From the NCBI GenBank assembly GCA_963780635.1, contig CAWACW010000015.1:186001-250000 (forward strand): 64,000 bases of DNA, written 5' to 3'. Both the position numbers and the translations under genes were made by a program. Each line of letters opens with the position of its first letter. The first letter of the stretch is position 1. Below, piece after piece: positions 33,761 to 42,967 of this stretch. This stretch comes from DATEPR01 sp963780635. Lineage in GTDB: Bacteria; Actinomycetota; Actinomycetes; Mycobacteriales; Pseudonocardiaceae. A model generated the notes under the pieces. It worked only from the letters and a program-made list of their open reading frames with translations, was not told where the DNA came from and searched no databases.

Positions 33761-34357
33761 TCAGCGGACCAGGACGAACACCACACCACCGGCGATCGGC
33801 CCGGTCAGCGCGCCGGCGACCACCTGCGCGACCGTGTGATCGCGCACCTCGACCCGGGACCACGCCACGAGCACGACCAGCGGTACCAGGACCAGCGACC
33901 ACGGTCCGTAGATCAACACCAGCGTCGCGGCGGCCCCACCGGCGACAGCGGAATGCAGCGAGACCTTCCACCACTGGGTGATCACGGTGCACACGATCAG
34001 GGTGGCCAGCATGGCGGCGTCGAGCGCGACGACATCGCGTGGCGCACCGCCGAACACCAGCACGAGCAGCCCGACGACGGTGGTGACCAGGCCAAGCAGC
34101 AGCGGTACCAGCCTGCCCTCCCGGTTGCGCACGTGGTGGCCGTCCCAGCGGCCGCGCCGCGCGCCGAGCACGATGAACGCCATCGGCAGCACGCTGGACG
34201 ACACCGCCACGGCCAGGCCCCATAGCAGCGTCGGGCCGATCCGGTGGCCGGTCGCGTGCCAGGCCACTGCCAGCGGCAACAGCACCACGACCACCGCGGG
34301 CGAGCACACCTCGGTGACCACCGCGGCCACCGCGCGCCGCCGCTCCCCCGCGCTCAT
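33761..34357 (-). CDS. PAP2-family membrane protein
   Basis: A 198-residue protein with five to six helices (VVVVLLPLAVAWHATGH, GLAVAVSSSVLPMAFIVLGA, LLLGLVTTVVGLLVLVFG). The C-terminal half has PAP2 acid-phosphatase features: KVSLHSAVAGGAA in the place of PSGH, and SRVEVRDHTVAQVVAGA in the place of SRxxxxxHxxxDVxxG. The first motif lacks the usual Lys-Arg pair close by, so it may be of the lipid-binding or less active subgroup. ATG 34357 or GTG 34399 may be the start; no good ribosome site is seen at either. Confidence 0.8.
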   Translation of the reverse strand: MSAGERRRAVAAVVTEVCSPAVVVVLLPLAVAWHATGHRIGPTLLWGLAVAVSSSVLPMAFIVLGARRGRWDGHHVRNREGRLVPLLLGLVTTVVGLLVLVFGGAPRDVVALDAAMLATLIVCTVITQWWKVSLHSAVAGGAAATLVLIYGPWSLVLVPLVVLVAWSRVEVRDHTVAQVVAGALTGPIAGGVVFVLVR

Positions 34358-34551
34358 GGCCGGATTGTGCCAGCCGTCGAAACGGTGGTTGAGGGTCACG
34401 CTCTGGTGGCATTCCGTAGTGGACGGTTATTCTCATGGCAACCGAAACTCGGTCGATACCGGGCCGGCCTGGCATCACGAGCGTGACCACGGCACAGTAG
34501 AAGTCGGCATACCGCAGTGGGCGCCCCGCCCACCGGCCAGTGAGGTGGAAC

Positions 34552-35433
34552 GTGGACACCCACCAGCGTGACCGGATCGTCGTAGGGATCGACGAGGGTG
34601 CCCAGAGCGCGCTCGCCGTGGAATGGGCGGCCCGCGAGGCACAGGCAGCCGGCTTGCCGCTGGCCCTCGTGCACGGCGAGACCGACAGATACGCCGCCGC
34701 CGTGATCGATCCGGGCATCGTGCCCGCGATGGAGCTGGCCGTGCGGCAGGCCGACCCGCGGCAGCTCGTCGCGGACACCGCCGAGTTCGTCCATCGGATC
34801 GCGCCGGACGTGGACGTCAGCACCTACATCGAGCCGGGCAGCCCGGTCGGTGTGCTGTGCCGCCAGGCGGAGAACGCACAGATGGTGGTGCTGGGCAGCG
34901 AGGGTTCCGGGCTGTTCGCGGAGCTGGTCTTCGGGTCCGTGTGCGGCACGCTCGCGGTGCGCACACGGTGCCCGGTGATCGCGGTGCGGGCACAGCCGGA
35001 GTCGGTCGCGTACGACGCACCCGTCGCGGTCGGCGTCGACGGCACGAAGGTGTCCTCGGCGGCGATGGCGTTCGCGTTCGAGCTGGCCGACCGGCACGGC
35101 GTCGGTGTGCGGGCAGTGCACGTCATGCCCACGTCCGCCGACGGCGACCCGGCCGAGCAGGAACGACGCCGCTGGCGCACCGCCGACTCGATGGCCGAAC
35201 TGGCCACCCGGTACCCGCGGATGGACATCGACATCGACTTCGCGATCGGCGAGCCGGTGCCGATCCTCACCGCGCGGTCGGCAGGCTGCCGGCTGCTCGT
35301 GGTCGGATCGCGCGGGCGCGGTGTCGCGGTCGGTCTGCTGTCGGGTTCGGTCAGCCAGGCGCTGCTGCGCAGCATCCGCGGCCCGATCGCCGTGGTGCGC
35401 AAGGACTGTGTCCCGGCGCCCGCCGGACGCTAG
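34552..35433 (+). CDS. Universal stress protein, two tandem USP domains
   Basis: A 293-residue cytoplasmic protein with two USP folds of about 140 residues each. Domain 1 opens with RIVVGIDEGAQSALAVEWAA and ends VVLGSEGSGLFAELVFGSV; domain 2 opens with PVAVGVDGTKVSSAAMAFAF and ends LLVVGSRGRGVAVGLLSGSV, the GxxGx9GS ATP-binding motif. Tandem USPs in actinobacteria are often part of dormancy or hypoxia responses. GTG 34552 has GAGGTGG 4 bases upstream. Its TAG stop coincides with the first three bases of the MITE-like element, so the natural C-terminus may have been altered by that insertion. Confidence 0.9.
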   Translation: MDTHQRDRIVVGIDEGAQSALAVEWAAREAQAAGLPLALVHGETDRYAAAVIDPGIVPAMELAVRQADPRQLVADTAEFVHRIAPDVDVSTYIEPGSPVGVLCRQAENAQMVVLGSEGSGLFAELVFGSVCGTLAVRTRCPVIAVRAQPESVAYDAPVAVGVDGTKVSSAAMAFAFELADRHGVGVRAVHVMPTSADGDPAEQERRRWRTADSMAELATRYPRMDIDIDFAIGEPVPILTARSAGCRLLVVGSRGRGVAVGLLSGSVSQALLRSIRGPIAVVRKDCVPAPAGR

Positions 35434-37223
35434 TGGTATGTCCGGTAACCCTCACCGGGTAATTCCGGCCCCAGGCGGACACCTCGCGGCGTTGTCGTCG
35501 GCCCACGCACAGCAGAGGTACCTGGGCCTCCTCCGCTTGCGATGCGCCCACCTGGCACCGGAATGCCACCGGCATGGTTACCGGACACGCCACTATGTTC
35601 GGCTTGAACAACTCGGCCTTGACCACCTTGCCGGTCGGATTCCTGGGCAGCTCGTCGGTGAACACGATCTCCTTCGGCACCTTGTAGCGGGCGAGGTTCG
35701 CGCGCACGTAGGCACGCAGCTCGTCCGCGTCCGGGCTCGCCCCGGGCACCACGACCACGAAAGCCTTGAGCCGCTGGCCGAAGTCGGGGTCGTCGACGCC
35801 GATCACGGCCGCGTCGGCGATGTCGTCCCGGGACGTCAGCAGGTTCTCGATCTCCACCGGGAACACGTTCTCGCCGCCGGACACGATCATGTCGTCGTCC
35901 CGGCCGTCCACGAACAGCAGCCCGTCGGCGTCGAAGTGGCCGACGTCGCCGCTGGAGAGCAGGCCGTCGATGACCTCCTTGTGGCCGCCGCCGGTGTACC
36001 CGGCGAAGGCCAGTTCGCTGCCGACGAACAGCCTGCCGCGGCGCTCCGCCCCGGTGACCCGCTGCCCGTCGCCGTCGTACAGCCGGACCACGCAGCCGCG
36101 CGGCGACCTGCCGACCGTGCCGGGCGCGGACCGCAGCTCACCCGGCGTCGCCACGGCCGCGACGGCGATCTCCGTGGAGCCGTACAGGTTGTAGATCACG
36201 TCCCCGAAGGTGGCCAGCGCGCGGTCGCTCACGTCCGGGGTGAGCGCCGAGCCCGCCGTGAGGATCACCCGCAGGCCGCTGGTGTCGTGGCGCGGACAGC
36301 ACGTCCTGACCCAGATCGAGGATGCGGCGCAGCATCGTGGGCACCAGCACCATCGCGGTGCAGTGGCGCTCCGCGACCGTGCGCAGCGTCGCCTCGGGGT
36401 CGAAGCGGCGCCGGACCACGACGGTCGAGCCGAGTGCGAGCGACATGATCAGCTGGGACAGGCCGGTGGCGTGGAACATCGGCGACGCGATGAACATCGC
36501 TCCCCCGCGCCGCAACGGAATCCGCTCCAGCAGGTGGGTCGCGGACAGCGGCGAGCGCACGTGCCGGGGCGCGCCCTTCGGGGTGCCGGTGGTGCCGCTG
36601 GTGAGCAGCACGATGCCGCCAGGCGACCGGGGATCGGGCACCGGCCGGCCGTCCGCGGACCTGGTCACGCCGGCGAGCGTGGGCACGTCGGTCGTCGCCG
36701 GGTCGTCGCACCAGCCCAGGTAGCGCGGGATGTCCGCGGGGACGTCGCCGAGGATCTCGGTGAACTCCTGGTCGTGGACCAGCGCCGAGACGCCCTCGCG
36801 CTCGGCCACGTCTCCCAGTTGCGGTCTGCTGAAGCCGGTGTTGAGCAGCAGCAGGCGCGCACCGAGCTTGGCGGCGGCGACCATGCAGGCGACCAGCCAG
36901 CGGTGGTCGCGGCAGAGCACGGCGAGCACCGAGTCCGGGCCGAGGCCCTGGCGCGCCCATTCCGTTGCGATCGCGTTGGCGTACGCGTCCAGCTGCGCGA
37001 ACGTGACCTCGCCCAGCTCGTCGACCACGGCAACCGTGTCGGGCTCGCGGCGGGCGGCGATCCAGGCGGCACCGGCGACCGGACCCAGCCGCCGAACAGC
37101 CAGGATGGACCGCAGGCCCTCGTCCGGGCGCATGGGGTCGAACAACCCGGCCTTGCGCAGCACGTCCACTCGCGGCGGCAGGTCGACCAGTTTGCCGACG
37201 GTTTCCGACAGATACCTCAGCAC
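35351..37223 (-). pseudogene. Acyl-CoA synthetase (FadD-like, AMP-binding), frameshifted and stop lost
   Basis: The N-terminal part from GTG 37223 holds LLTSGTTGTPKGAPRHV (the AMP-binding A3 motif) and continues to RRILDLGQDVLSAPRH. At about 36280-36292 the frame changes by one base, and the sequence continues TSGLRVILTAGSALTPDVSD, NLYGSTEIAVAAVAT, GDVGHFDADGLLFVDGRDDD and NPTGKVVKAELFK, the usual C-terminal domain with the catalytic Lys. A normal enzyme would stop a few residues later; here the frame enters the MITE-like element and stops only at 35351, antisense to the stress-protein gene. If the frameshift is a sequencing error the enzyme could still be active, with a ~100-residue foreign tail. 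Confidence 0.8.
35431..35595. mobile_element. MITE-like element with 18-bp terminal inverted repeats and TA flanks
   Basis: The left end reads TAGTGGTATGTCCGGTAACC (35431-35450), and the right end (35576-35595), read on the other strand, is TAGTGGCGTGTCCGGTAACC: 18 of 20 equal. If the outer TA on both sides is the target duplication, the element is 161 bp with 18-bp ends, as for elements moved by IS630/Tc1-type transposases. A second inner pair, ATTCCGG near 35462 and CCGGAAT near 35557, extends the fold. No transposase is encoded. It is wedged between the stop codon of the stress-protein gene and the 3' end of the acyl-CoA synthetase gene. Confidence 0.65.
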
Positions 37224-37278
37224 GTACCGATGGTAGGCGACGACTGTCGGTGGTCGGGCGGAGAATTGGCACGTGCTG

Positions 37279-38926
37279 ATGGCGGTGGTACCCGAATCCG
37301 AGGGCGGTGGGCGGATCCGCCCGCTCTCCGACGACGGCACGCCGGCCGGGCCCGCGACCTACGCGGCGGACCTCGCGAGCCGGGTCGCCGAGGTGGAGCG
37401 CGCGCAGCGGCCACGGTGGCTGTGGGCGTCCGGTGCGGACTGCTATCCGCCGTTGCTGGCGGCGGGTGCCCGGGTCGACCGGTGCCATGATCTGCTGTTG
37501 GTGGAGAACATCCTGCTCAACCACGCGGGCAGGCACGCTGAGCCGCGCGGCCTGGCAGCGGCCCTGGCCAGGGCGAAGGACCTGCCGGTGCCCGACGATC
37601 CGCCCGCGATCCGGCCCGACGCGCAGCCCGCGCTGTTCGAACCGGAGCGCGAGGCGCTGCCCGGTGACACCGATCCACTGGACGCCCTGGCCGCGGTCTA
37701 CCTGACCCAACGCGACCGGCTCGCCGGTGCCGAGGACCTGCGGCTGCTGGCGGCGGCCGAGTCGGCCAGCGAGCTGACCGCTGTCGAGATGACCCACCAC
37801 GGACTGCCCTGGCGCGCCGACATCCATGCCGACCTGCTCACCGACCTGCTCGGCCCGCGACCCGCACCCGGCAGCCGGCCGAAGAAACTGGCCGAACTGG
37901 CCGACCGGATCGCCGCCGCGTTCGGCGGCGTCGAGGTCAACCCGGACCACCCGGGCAGCGTGGTGAAGGCGTTCGCGGCGAGTAGGCATCGACGTGGAGT
38001 CCAGCAGGCGGTGGGTGCTGCGCCAGGTCGACCACCCGGCCGTTGAGCCGCTACTGGAGTACAAGGAGCTGGCGCGGTTGTACGTCGCGCACGGCTGGAG
38101 CTGGCTCGACTCGTGGGTCCACAACGGACGGTTCCGGCCGGAGTACGTGGTCGGCGGTGTGGTGTCGGGCCGGTGGGCGACGCGGGGCGGGGCAGCGCTG
38201 CAACTGCCGAAGGTCCTGCGGACGGCCGTGCGCGCCGAGCCGGGCTGGAGGTTCGTCGCCGCCGACGCGGCCCAACTCGAACCGCGCGTCCTCGCGGCTC
38301 TGTCCGGTGACGATCGGCTGGCCGAGGTAGCCGGGGACAGCGACCTGTACGCGAACCTGGCGCGGGACTCGTTCTCCGACGACCGGCAGCAAGCGAAGAT
38401 CGCGATGCTGTCGGCGATGTACGGCGGCACCAGCGGCGGAGCGGGCCCGTTGCTGGCGGTGCTGCGCCGCCGCTTCCCCGCCGCCGTCGGCTACGTCGAG
38501 GACGCCGCGCGGGAGGGCGAGGCGGGACATCTGGTCCGCTCGCGGCTCGGCCGCACGTCACCGGCGCCGTCCGCGGCCCGCCAGGCGCTGCTCGCCGGGA
38601 CCGGCGACGAGCGCAGGTCCCGGCAGGCGTCACGCGAGTGGGGGCGGTTCACCAGGAACTTCGTGGTCCAGGCCAGCGCCGCCGACTGGACGGCGGTGCT
38701 GCTGGCCACGCTCCGCACCCGGCTGTTCGCGAGCGCGCCCACGGCGGAACTGGTGTTCTTCCAGCACGACGAGGTACTCGTGCACTGCGGGCAAGCGGAC
38801 GTGGATGCGGTCGTGGCCGACGTGACGGCATCGGCGAGCGTCGCGAGCGGTCTCGTCTTCGGCCGCACGGCGGTGCGGTTTCCGTTGCAGGCCAAGGTGG
38901 TCGACTGCTACGCCGACGCCAAGTGA
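37279..38926 (+). pseudogene. Bifunctional 3'-5' exonuclease/DNA polymerase (family A), frameshifted
   Basis: The first frame (to about 37985) has the degenerate exonuclease part: RWLWASGADCYPPLLAAGAR, DRCHDLLLVENILLNHAGRH and VEMTHHGLPWRADIHADLLT. After a one-base shift near 37980 the second frame begins DVESSRRWVLRQVDHPAVEP and carries the polymerase palm: VSGRWATRGGAALQLPKVLR, FVAADAAQLEPRVLAALSGD (motif A, Asp in VAADAAQLEPR), the O-helix-like QQAKIAMLSAMYGG, and FFQHDEVLVHC (motif C, HDE). Intact relatives of about 560 residues are common in actinobacteria beside PolA. The start is ATG 37279 or GTG 37273. It is divergent from the acyl-CoA synthetase with a ~50-base gap. Both halves are well conserved, so an indel error is plausible. 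Confidence 0.8.
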
Positions 38927-38933
38927 GGCACGC

Positions 38934-40098
38934 TCAGTCCCGGTGCAGCGCGTCCGCGTCCAACTCGCCGATCGACTTGTGGCCGGACAGGCCCAGCGTC
39001 AGATCGGTCTCGGCGAGCACACTGCGCAGCACGTGCCGGACCCCGGCCTCGCCCGCGATGCCCAGACCGTAGGCGTAGAGCCTGCCGAGCAACACCGCCC
39101 GCGCGCCCAGCGCCAATGCCTTGACGACGTCGGCACCGCCGCGCACGCCGGAGTCGAACAGCACGGGCAGGTCGTCGCCGACGGCGGCGGCGATGCCGGG
39201 CAGGGCCTCAAGCGCGCCGATCGCGCCGTCGACCTGGCGGCCGCCGTGGTTGGACACGATGATGCCGTCCATCCCGGCCTCAGCGGCGCGGCGGGCGTCG
39301 GCGACGTGCTGGATGCCTTTGAGCACGATCGGGCCGTCCCAGTGCTCGCGCAGGAACGGCAGGTCGTCCCAGGTGCGGTCGGTGCCGGTGAACATGGGGA
39401 CCCACTTGAGGACGGCGGAGTTGACGTCCTCCTCCGGCGGCTGGGCGAGCCCAGTGCGGAACGCCGGGTCGGAGAAGGCGCACGGCGGTCCCGATGCCGC
39501 GGATGAAGGGCAGGTAGGCGCGGTCCAGGTCGGTGGGCCGCCAGCCCAGCGACCAGGTGTCCAGGGTGACGACGAGCACGGAGAACCCGGCGGCGCGCGC
39601 CCGGCCGAGGATGCTCGCGCAGACCGCGTCGTCGTTGGGCCGGTAGAGCTGGAACCAGCGCGGCCCGTCGCCGCTGGCCTTGGCCACTTCCTCGATGGTG
39701 TGCGACGCGTGGGTCGACAGCACCATCGGCACACCAAGCTCGGCGGCGGCTCGTGCGGTGGCCAGCTCGCCCTCCGGGTGCAGGATCGACTGCACGCCGA
39801 CCGGGCCGAGCAGGACCGGGGCGGGCATCGTCGTGCCGAGGATCGTCGTGGTGAGATCGCGGACGGTGGCGCCGGTCAGCATTCGCGGCACCAGCCGCCA
39901 GCGCTCGAACGCGGACACGTTGGCCCGGTTCGTCGCGCCCGAACCGGCGGCACCGGCGACGTAGCCGAAGGCCTCGGGAGTGAGTCGTTCGGCGGCGGCG
40001 TGTTCCACTGCGGCACCGTTGGTGGTGAAGGGCGGCACCTGGTCCGCCAGGCCTTGCAGGTAGATCTCGCTCCCGTACGTGCCAGGCTGGGCAGCCAC
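38934..40098 (-). pseudogene. FMN-dependent alpha-hydroxy-acid oxidase (lactate 2-monooxygenase-like), frameshifted
   Basis: The first frame starts at GTG 40098 (GGGAGGACGG upstream) with PGTYGSEIYLQGLADQVPPF, ERWRLVPRMLTGATVRDLTT and FQLYRPNDDAV, matching lactate 2-monooxygenases. Around 39480-39495 (after AYLPFIRGIGTA) the frame shifts by one base and continues FSDPAFRTGLAQPPEEDVNS, PIVLKGIQHVADARRAAEAG, IIVSNHGGRQVDGAIGAL (catalytic His and Arg) and PVLFDSGVRGGADVVKALAL (FMN phosphate site). The product would oxidise lactate to acetate, CO2 and water. Apart from the single shift, all active-site motifs are present. Confidence 0.8.
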
Positions 40099-40159
40099 AG
40101 TCCGTCCTCCCGAGTTCGTCGTTCGCCGACTTTCCCGGCAGCGTAGGACAGTTGAGCCC

Positions 40160-40342
40160 TCAGTGGCGGCGCAGGTGCTCGCTGGTGATCGCGGTAACGG
40201 CAAGGACGACCACGATGGCGAGCACCACGAGCGCCGTGCGATGCGAGCCAGCGTCGCTGAGCGGCCACCAGTCGCTGACTCGCCCCGGGCCAATGACGAA
40301 CCCGCCGTCGAACGGCCGACACGGCTGGAATCGCACCGTCAC
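40160..40342 (-). CDS. Possible small membrane protein
   Basis: A 60-residue frame ending in one clear hydrophobic helix (HRTALVVLAIVVVLAVTAIT) with a basic C-terminus SEHLRRH. It starts at GTG 40342 without a visible ribosome site. It fills most of the 486-base gap between 40099 and 40584. Single-helix proteins of this size are common but easily produced by chance, so the call is weak. Confidence 0.35.
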   Translation of the reverse strand: MTVRFQPCRPFDGGFVIGPGRVSDWWPLSDAGSHRTALVVLAIVVVLAVTAITSEHLRRH

Positions 40343-40584
40343 CGACGAATCGACCGTTGGGCGGGCAACACATCGGCCACCGACGAACCGGCTGTCGAGG
40401 CGCCGACTCGTTTCGCACCGCCTACCGGCAGCGATGAGGGGCCGCTCCTCGATCGCATCATCAGGTTAGCTTGCTGATTTTCCGGATTCAGCGTGCTGGA
40501 TGCGGCATTGGTCGGCGAAAGCTATCAGCGTGGCTGCTCGACTATCGAGTGGCCGGTTGGTGCGAGGACTGCCACGATGCCTTG

Positions 40585-41085
40585 ATGAGTCCGGGGCCGT
40601 TCGAGATCCGCCCGTGGCAGGCGCGGGACGACCTGGCACGGCTGGTGGACGTCAGCCAGGCAGCCGATCAACTGTTCGCCGGCGTCGGCCTCGACCTGCC
40701 GCCGGACGACCCGACCGACGAGCTGACCCGCGCCGAACACGTACTCGTCGCCGGTTCACCAGCGGTCGGCTTCGCGGTGATCAACACGGTCGACGGCCGG
40801 GCACACCTCGCCACGCTCGGCGTGCACCCGGCGCACGGCCGGCGCGGTGTCGGTAGCCAGTTGCTCGCCGCCGTGTGCGACCTGAGCAGCGAGCTGGGGC
40901 GGCAGGCGATCACCTTGACCACCTTTGTCGACGTCCCGTGGAACGCGCCCTGGTACTCCGACCGCGGCTTCGCGGTGTTGTCGCCCGAACGCTGGGGCCC
41001 CGAACTGCGCGAGGTCTGGGAAGCGGAACGGTCCGCGGGCATCCTCGTCGCCCCGAGAACGGCAATGATCCGTCTGTTGCCGTAG
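40585..41085 (+). CDS. GNAT-family acetyltransferase
   Basis: A 166-residue single-domain GNAT protein. MSPGPFEIRPWQARDDLARL is the typical opening; LATLGVHPAHGRRGVGSQLL is the acetyl-CoA motif A (R/QxxGxG/A); ITLTTFVDVPWNAPWYSDRG and FAVLSPERWGPEL follow, as in the acetyltransferases that modify small amines. ATG 40585 is used because the family starts here; the frame extends upstream to 40471 without support. No neighbour hints at the substrate. Confidence 0.85.
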   Translation: MSPGPFEIRPWQARDDLARLVDVSQAADQLFAGVGLDLPPDDPTDELTRAEHVLVAGSPAVGFAVINTVDGRAHLATLGVHPAHGRRGVGSQLLAAVCDLSSELGRQAITLTTFVDVPWNAPWYSDRGFAVLSPERWGPELREVWEAERSAGILVAPRTAMIRLLP

Positions 41086-41191
41086 CGGACGGCTTCTCGA
41101 CCGGATCAGGCCGCACGTACGGCGGGCCGCCGCCTGACTGCCAGGGCTTGCCGGGTGCCACCCTTGCCTCACAGCAGATCGCGCCGTGGTC

Positions 41192-41941
41192 TCAGCCGAC
41201 CGGTTCGCCGCCACCCCACTCGTCCGGGCCAAGCCGGCACGGAGCACGCATGCGGCGTGCAGATCCCGCTGCACTGTCGATCCCGGCTGCTGCCTTGGCT
41301 GGCGCGATCCGCGCGCATCCGGAACAGCTCGGCCCGCCTTCATACCGGCCACGAATCAGCATGGGCCACGCACCCGTTGCCGCGCCGAGGATCGCGGACA
41401 CTTCGGCCGACCCGTTCGCGTAGTTGCCGCATGTCTCCTTACGGTCCGTACGTGGTCGTCGTGACGGCCTCGTTGGCGGATTCGCCCGGCGCCCAAGAGG
41501 ATCACCTCGTCGCACTGTGGTCCCGCACGGGCCCGCCGATTTGTCGGCGGCATTGTCGGCTTCGGCCTTGTGTGGCAACGCTGTGGTGGCCGACAAGGCG
41601 GCCAGGACAATTGTGGTAATTCCGCGCGCCGGGTGGACGACGTGGACGATCCGGTACAGCGAGCGGTGCGGGAGGCTGGTCCGGCCCAGGCCGACCTCGG
41701 GCAGGATAAGGCCCCAGGCGACGACCAGGACCACCGGCCCGATCGGCGCTCCCGCTCGGCCGGCGAGAAAGGCCATGGCCCACAACGAAAGTACGAGGAT
41801 GCTGCCGATGATCGCACGCAGCGCAACGAGACCCTTCCCGACGTCGGTCCAGAACAGCATGCCCAGCACCAAGTGCACCAGCCTGCGATCATGACGATGG
41901 TTCGGGTGACTGCGATGGACCTGTTCGTACCGTGCCGCCAT
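41192..41941 (-). CDS. Small membrane protein, probably with a decayed 3' end
   Basis: From ATG 41941, the first ~125 residues have three hydrophobic helices (HLVLGMLFWTDVGKGLVALR, GSILVLSLWAMAFLAGRAGA, VVLVVAWGLILPEVGLGRT) and RIVHVVHPARGITTIVLA, and look like a real protein. The rest, from about residue 128 to the stop at 41192, is Arg/Gly/Ala-rich without structure, so the natural stop was probably lost by a frameshift or deletion. I recognise no family. No ribosome site is seen. Confidence 0.45.
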   Translation of the reverse strand: MAARYEQVHRSHPNHRHDRRLVHLVLGMLFWTDVGKGLVALRAIIGSILVLSLWAMAFLAGRAGAPIGPVVLVVAWGLILPEVGLGRTSLPHRSLYRIVHVVHPARGITTIVLAALSATTALPHKAEADNAADKSAGPCGTTVRRGDPLGRRANPPTRPSRRPRTDRKETCGNYANGSAEVSAILGAATGAWPMLIRGRYEGGPSCSGCARIAPAKAAAGIDSAAGSARRMRAPCRLGPDEWGGGEPVG

Positions 41942-42161
41942 GTTGTTTCGTTCCGTTCGGTGAGTGGGTCGGGCTTACGGTATGAAGAACCCCGAGTCGG
42001 ACACATCGGTTGCAGTACGTATCTTGATCTACCCAATCGGGTGTAAAGAGGTACGTCGCGGGAAAAGCTCGGGTCGGCCGGGTATGCCGAGAGGCGTACG
42101 CTGGTGATCAACTCGTGGGTCGGTGGCCGATCGCCGCCTGGATACGGAGGTCTGGCTCGAC

Positions 42162-42962
42162 GTGACCAACACCGACTGGATACCTGCCGAGGTCGACACC
42201 GAGACCCCGAGTGCCGCCCGGCTCTATGACTACTACCTCGGCGGTGGCTACCACTTCGAGTCGGACCGCAAGCTCGCGCAGCAGATCTACCAGGTGCTTC
42301 CGGACACGCCGTACCTGGCGCGGGTGAACCGTGCGTTCCTGCGGCGGGCGGCGCAGTACTGCGCCGCACAGGGAGTCAGCCAGTTCCTCGACATCGGCTG
42401 CGGTCTGCCGACCACGGGTGCCGTGCACGAGGTGGTCCGGGCCGTCAACCCGGACGCCAAGGTCGTCTACGTGGACAACGAGCCCGTGGCGGTCGCGCAC
42501 AGCGAGTTGATCCTGCAGCACAACGAGAACGCCACCGTGCTGCAGGGTGACCTGCGCAAACCGGAGACGGTGCTCGACCACCCCGAGACCCACCGGATGC
42601 TGGACCTGAGCAAGCCGGTCGCGGTGCTGACCACCGCCGTCATGCATTTCGTCTCCGACACCGCCGACCCGGCCGGCCTGATCGCCCGCTACCGGGCCGC
42701 GATGGCACCGGGCAGCTATCTCGTGCTGTCGCACGCGACCGCCGACGCGGCGGCGGACATCACGAAGGTCGTCGAGCTCTACCGGAACAGCCAGAACCCC
42801 GGCTATCTGCGGACCAGGAACCAGGTCACCGCGATGCTCGCCGGCTTCGATCTCGTCGAGCCGGGCGTGGTGTTCGTACCCGACTGGCGGCCGGAGTCAC
42901 CGGAGGACGCCGTGGACCCCGAGCGGTCCTCGTTCTATGGCGCCGTCGGCAGGCGAGGGTAG
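42162..42962 (+). CDS. SAM-dependent methyltransferase, DUF574/Methyltransf_19 type
   Basis: A 266-residue actinobacterial methyltransferase. TNTDWIPAEVDTETPSAARL and YDYYLGGGYHFESDRKLAQQ are hallmark openings; QFLDIGCGLPTTGAVHEVVR is SAM motif I; VYVDNEPVAVAHSELIL is motif II; LSKPVAVLTTAVMHFVSD is motif III. Members occur in many copies in streptomycetes and relatives; natural substrates are mostly unknown, and some are linked to conservon or secondary-metabolism regulation. The start is GTG 42162 (GGAGG 11 bases upstream) or GTG 42123. A second copy of the family lies at 55275. The M20 gene begins 5 bases after its stop. Confidence 0.9.
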   Translation: MTNTDWIPAEVDTETPSAARLYDYYLGGGYHFESDRKLAQQIYQVLPDTPYLARVNRAFLRRAAQYCAAQGVSQFLDIGCGLPTTGAVHEVVRAVNPDAKVVYVDNEPVAVAHSELILQHNENATVLQGDLRKPETVLDHPETHRMLDLSKPVAVLTTAVMHFVSDTADPAGLIARYRAAMAPGSYLVLSHATADAAADITKVVELYRNSQNPGYLRTRNQVTAMLAGFDLVEPGVVFVPDWRPESPEDAVDPERSSFYGAVGRRG

Positions 42963-42967
42963 GCACC

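Noticed and set aside
35105..36448. 447-codon plus-strand frame spanning the MITE and opposite the acyl-CoA synthetase
   Set aside because: It is antisense to a well-conserved AMP-binding C-terminal domain, and its composition is typical of a shadow frame.
40079..40477. 132-codon plus-strand frame with DEPAVE(R/A)PTR repeat
   Set aside because: It starts within the 5' end of the oxidase gene on the other strand, lacks a ribosome site and has arbitrary composition; the repeat is only twofold.
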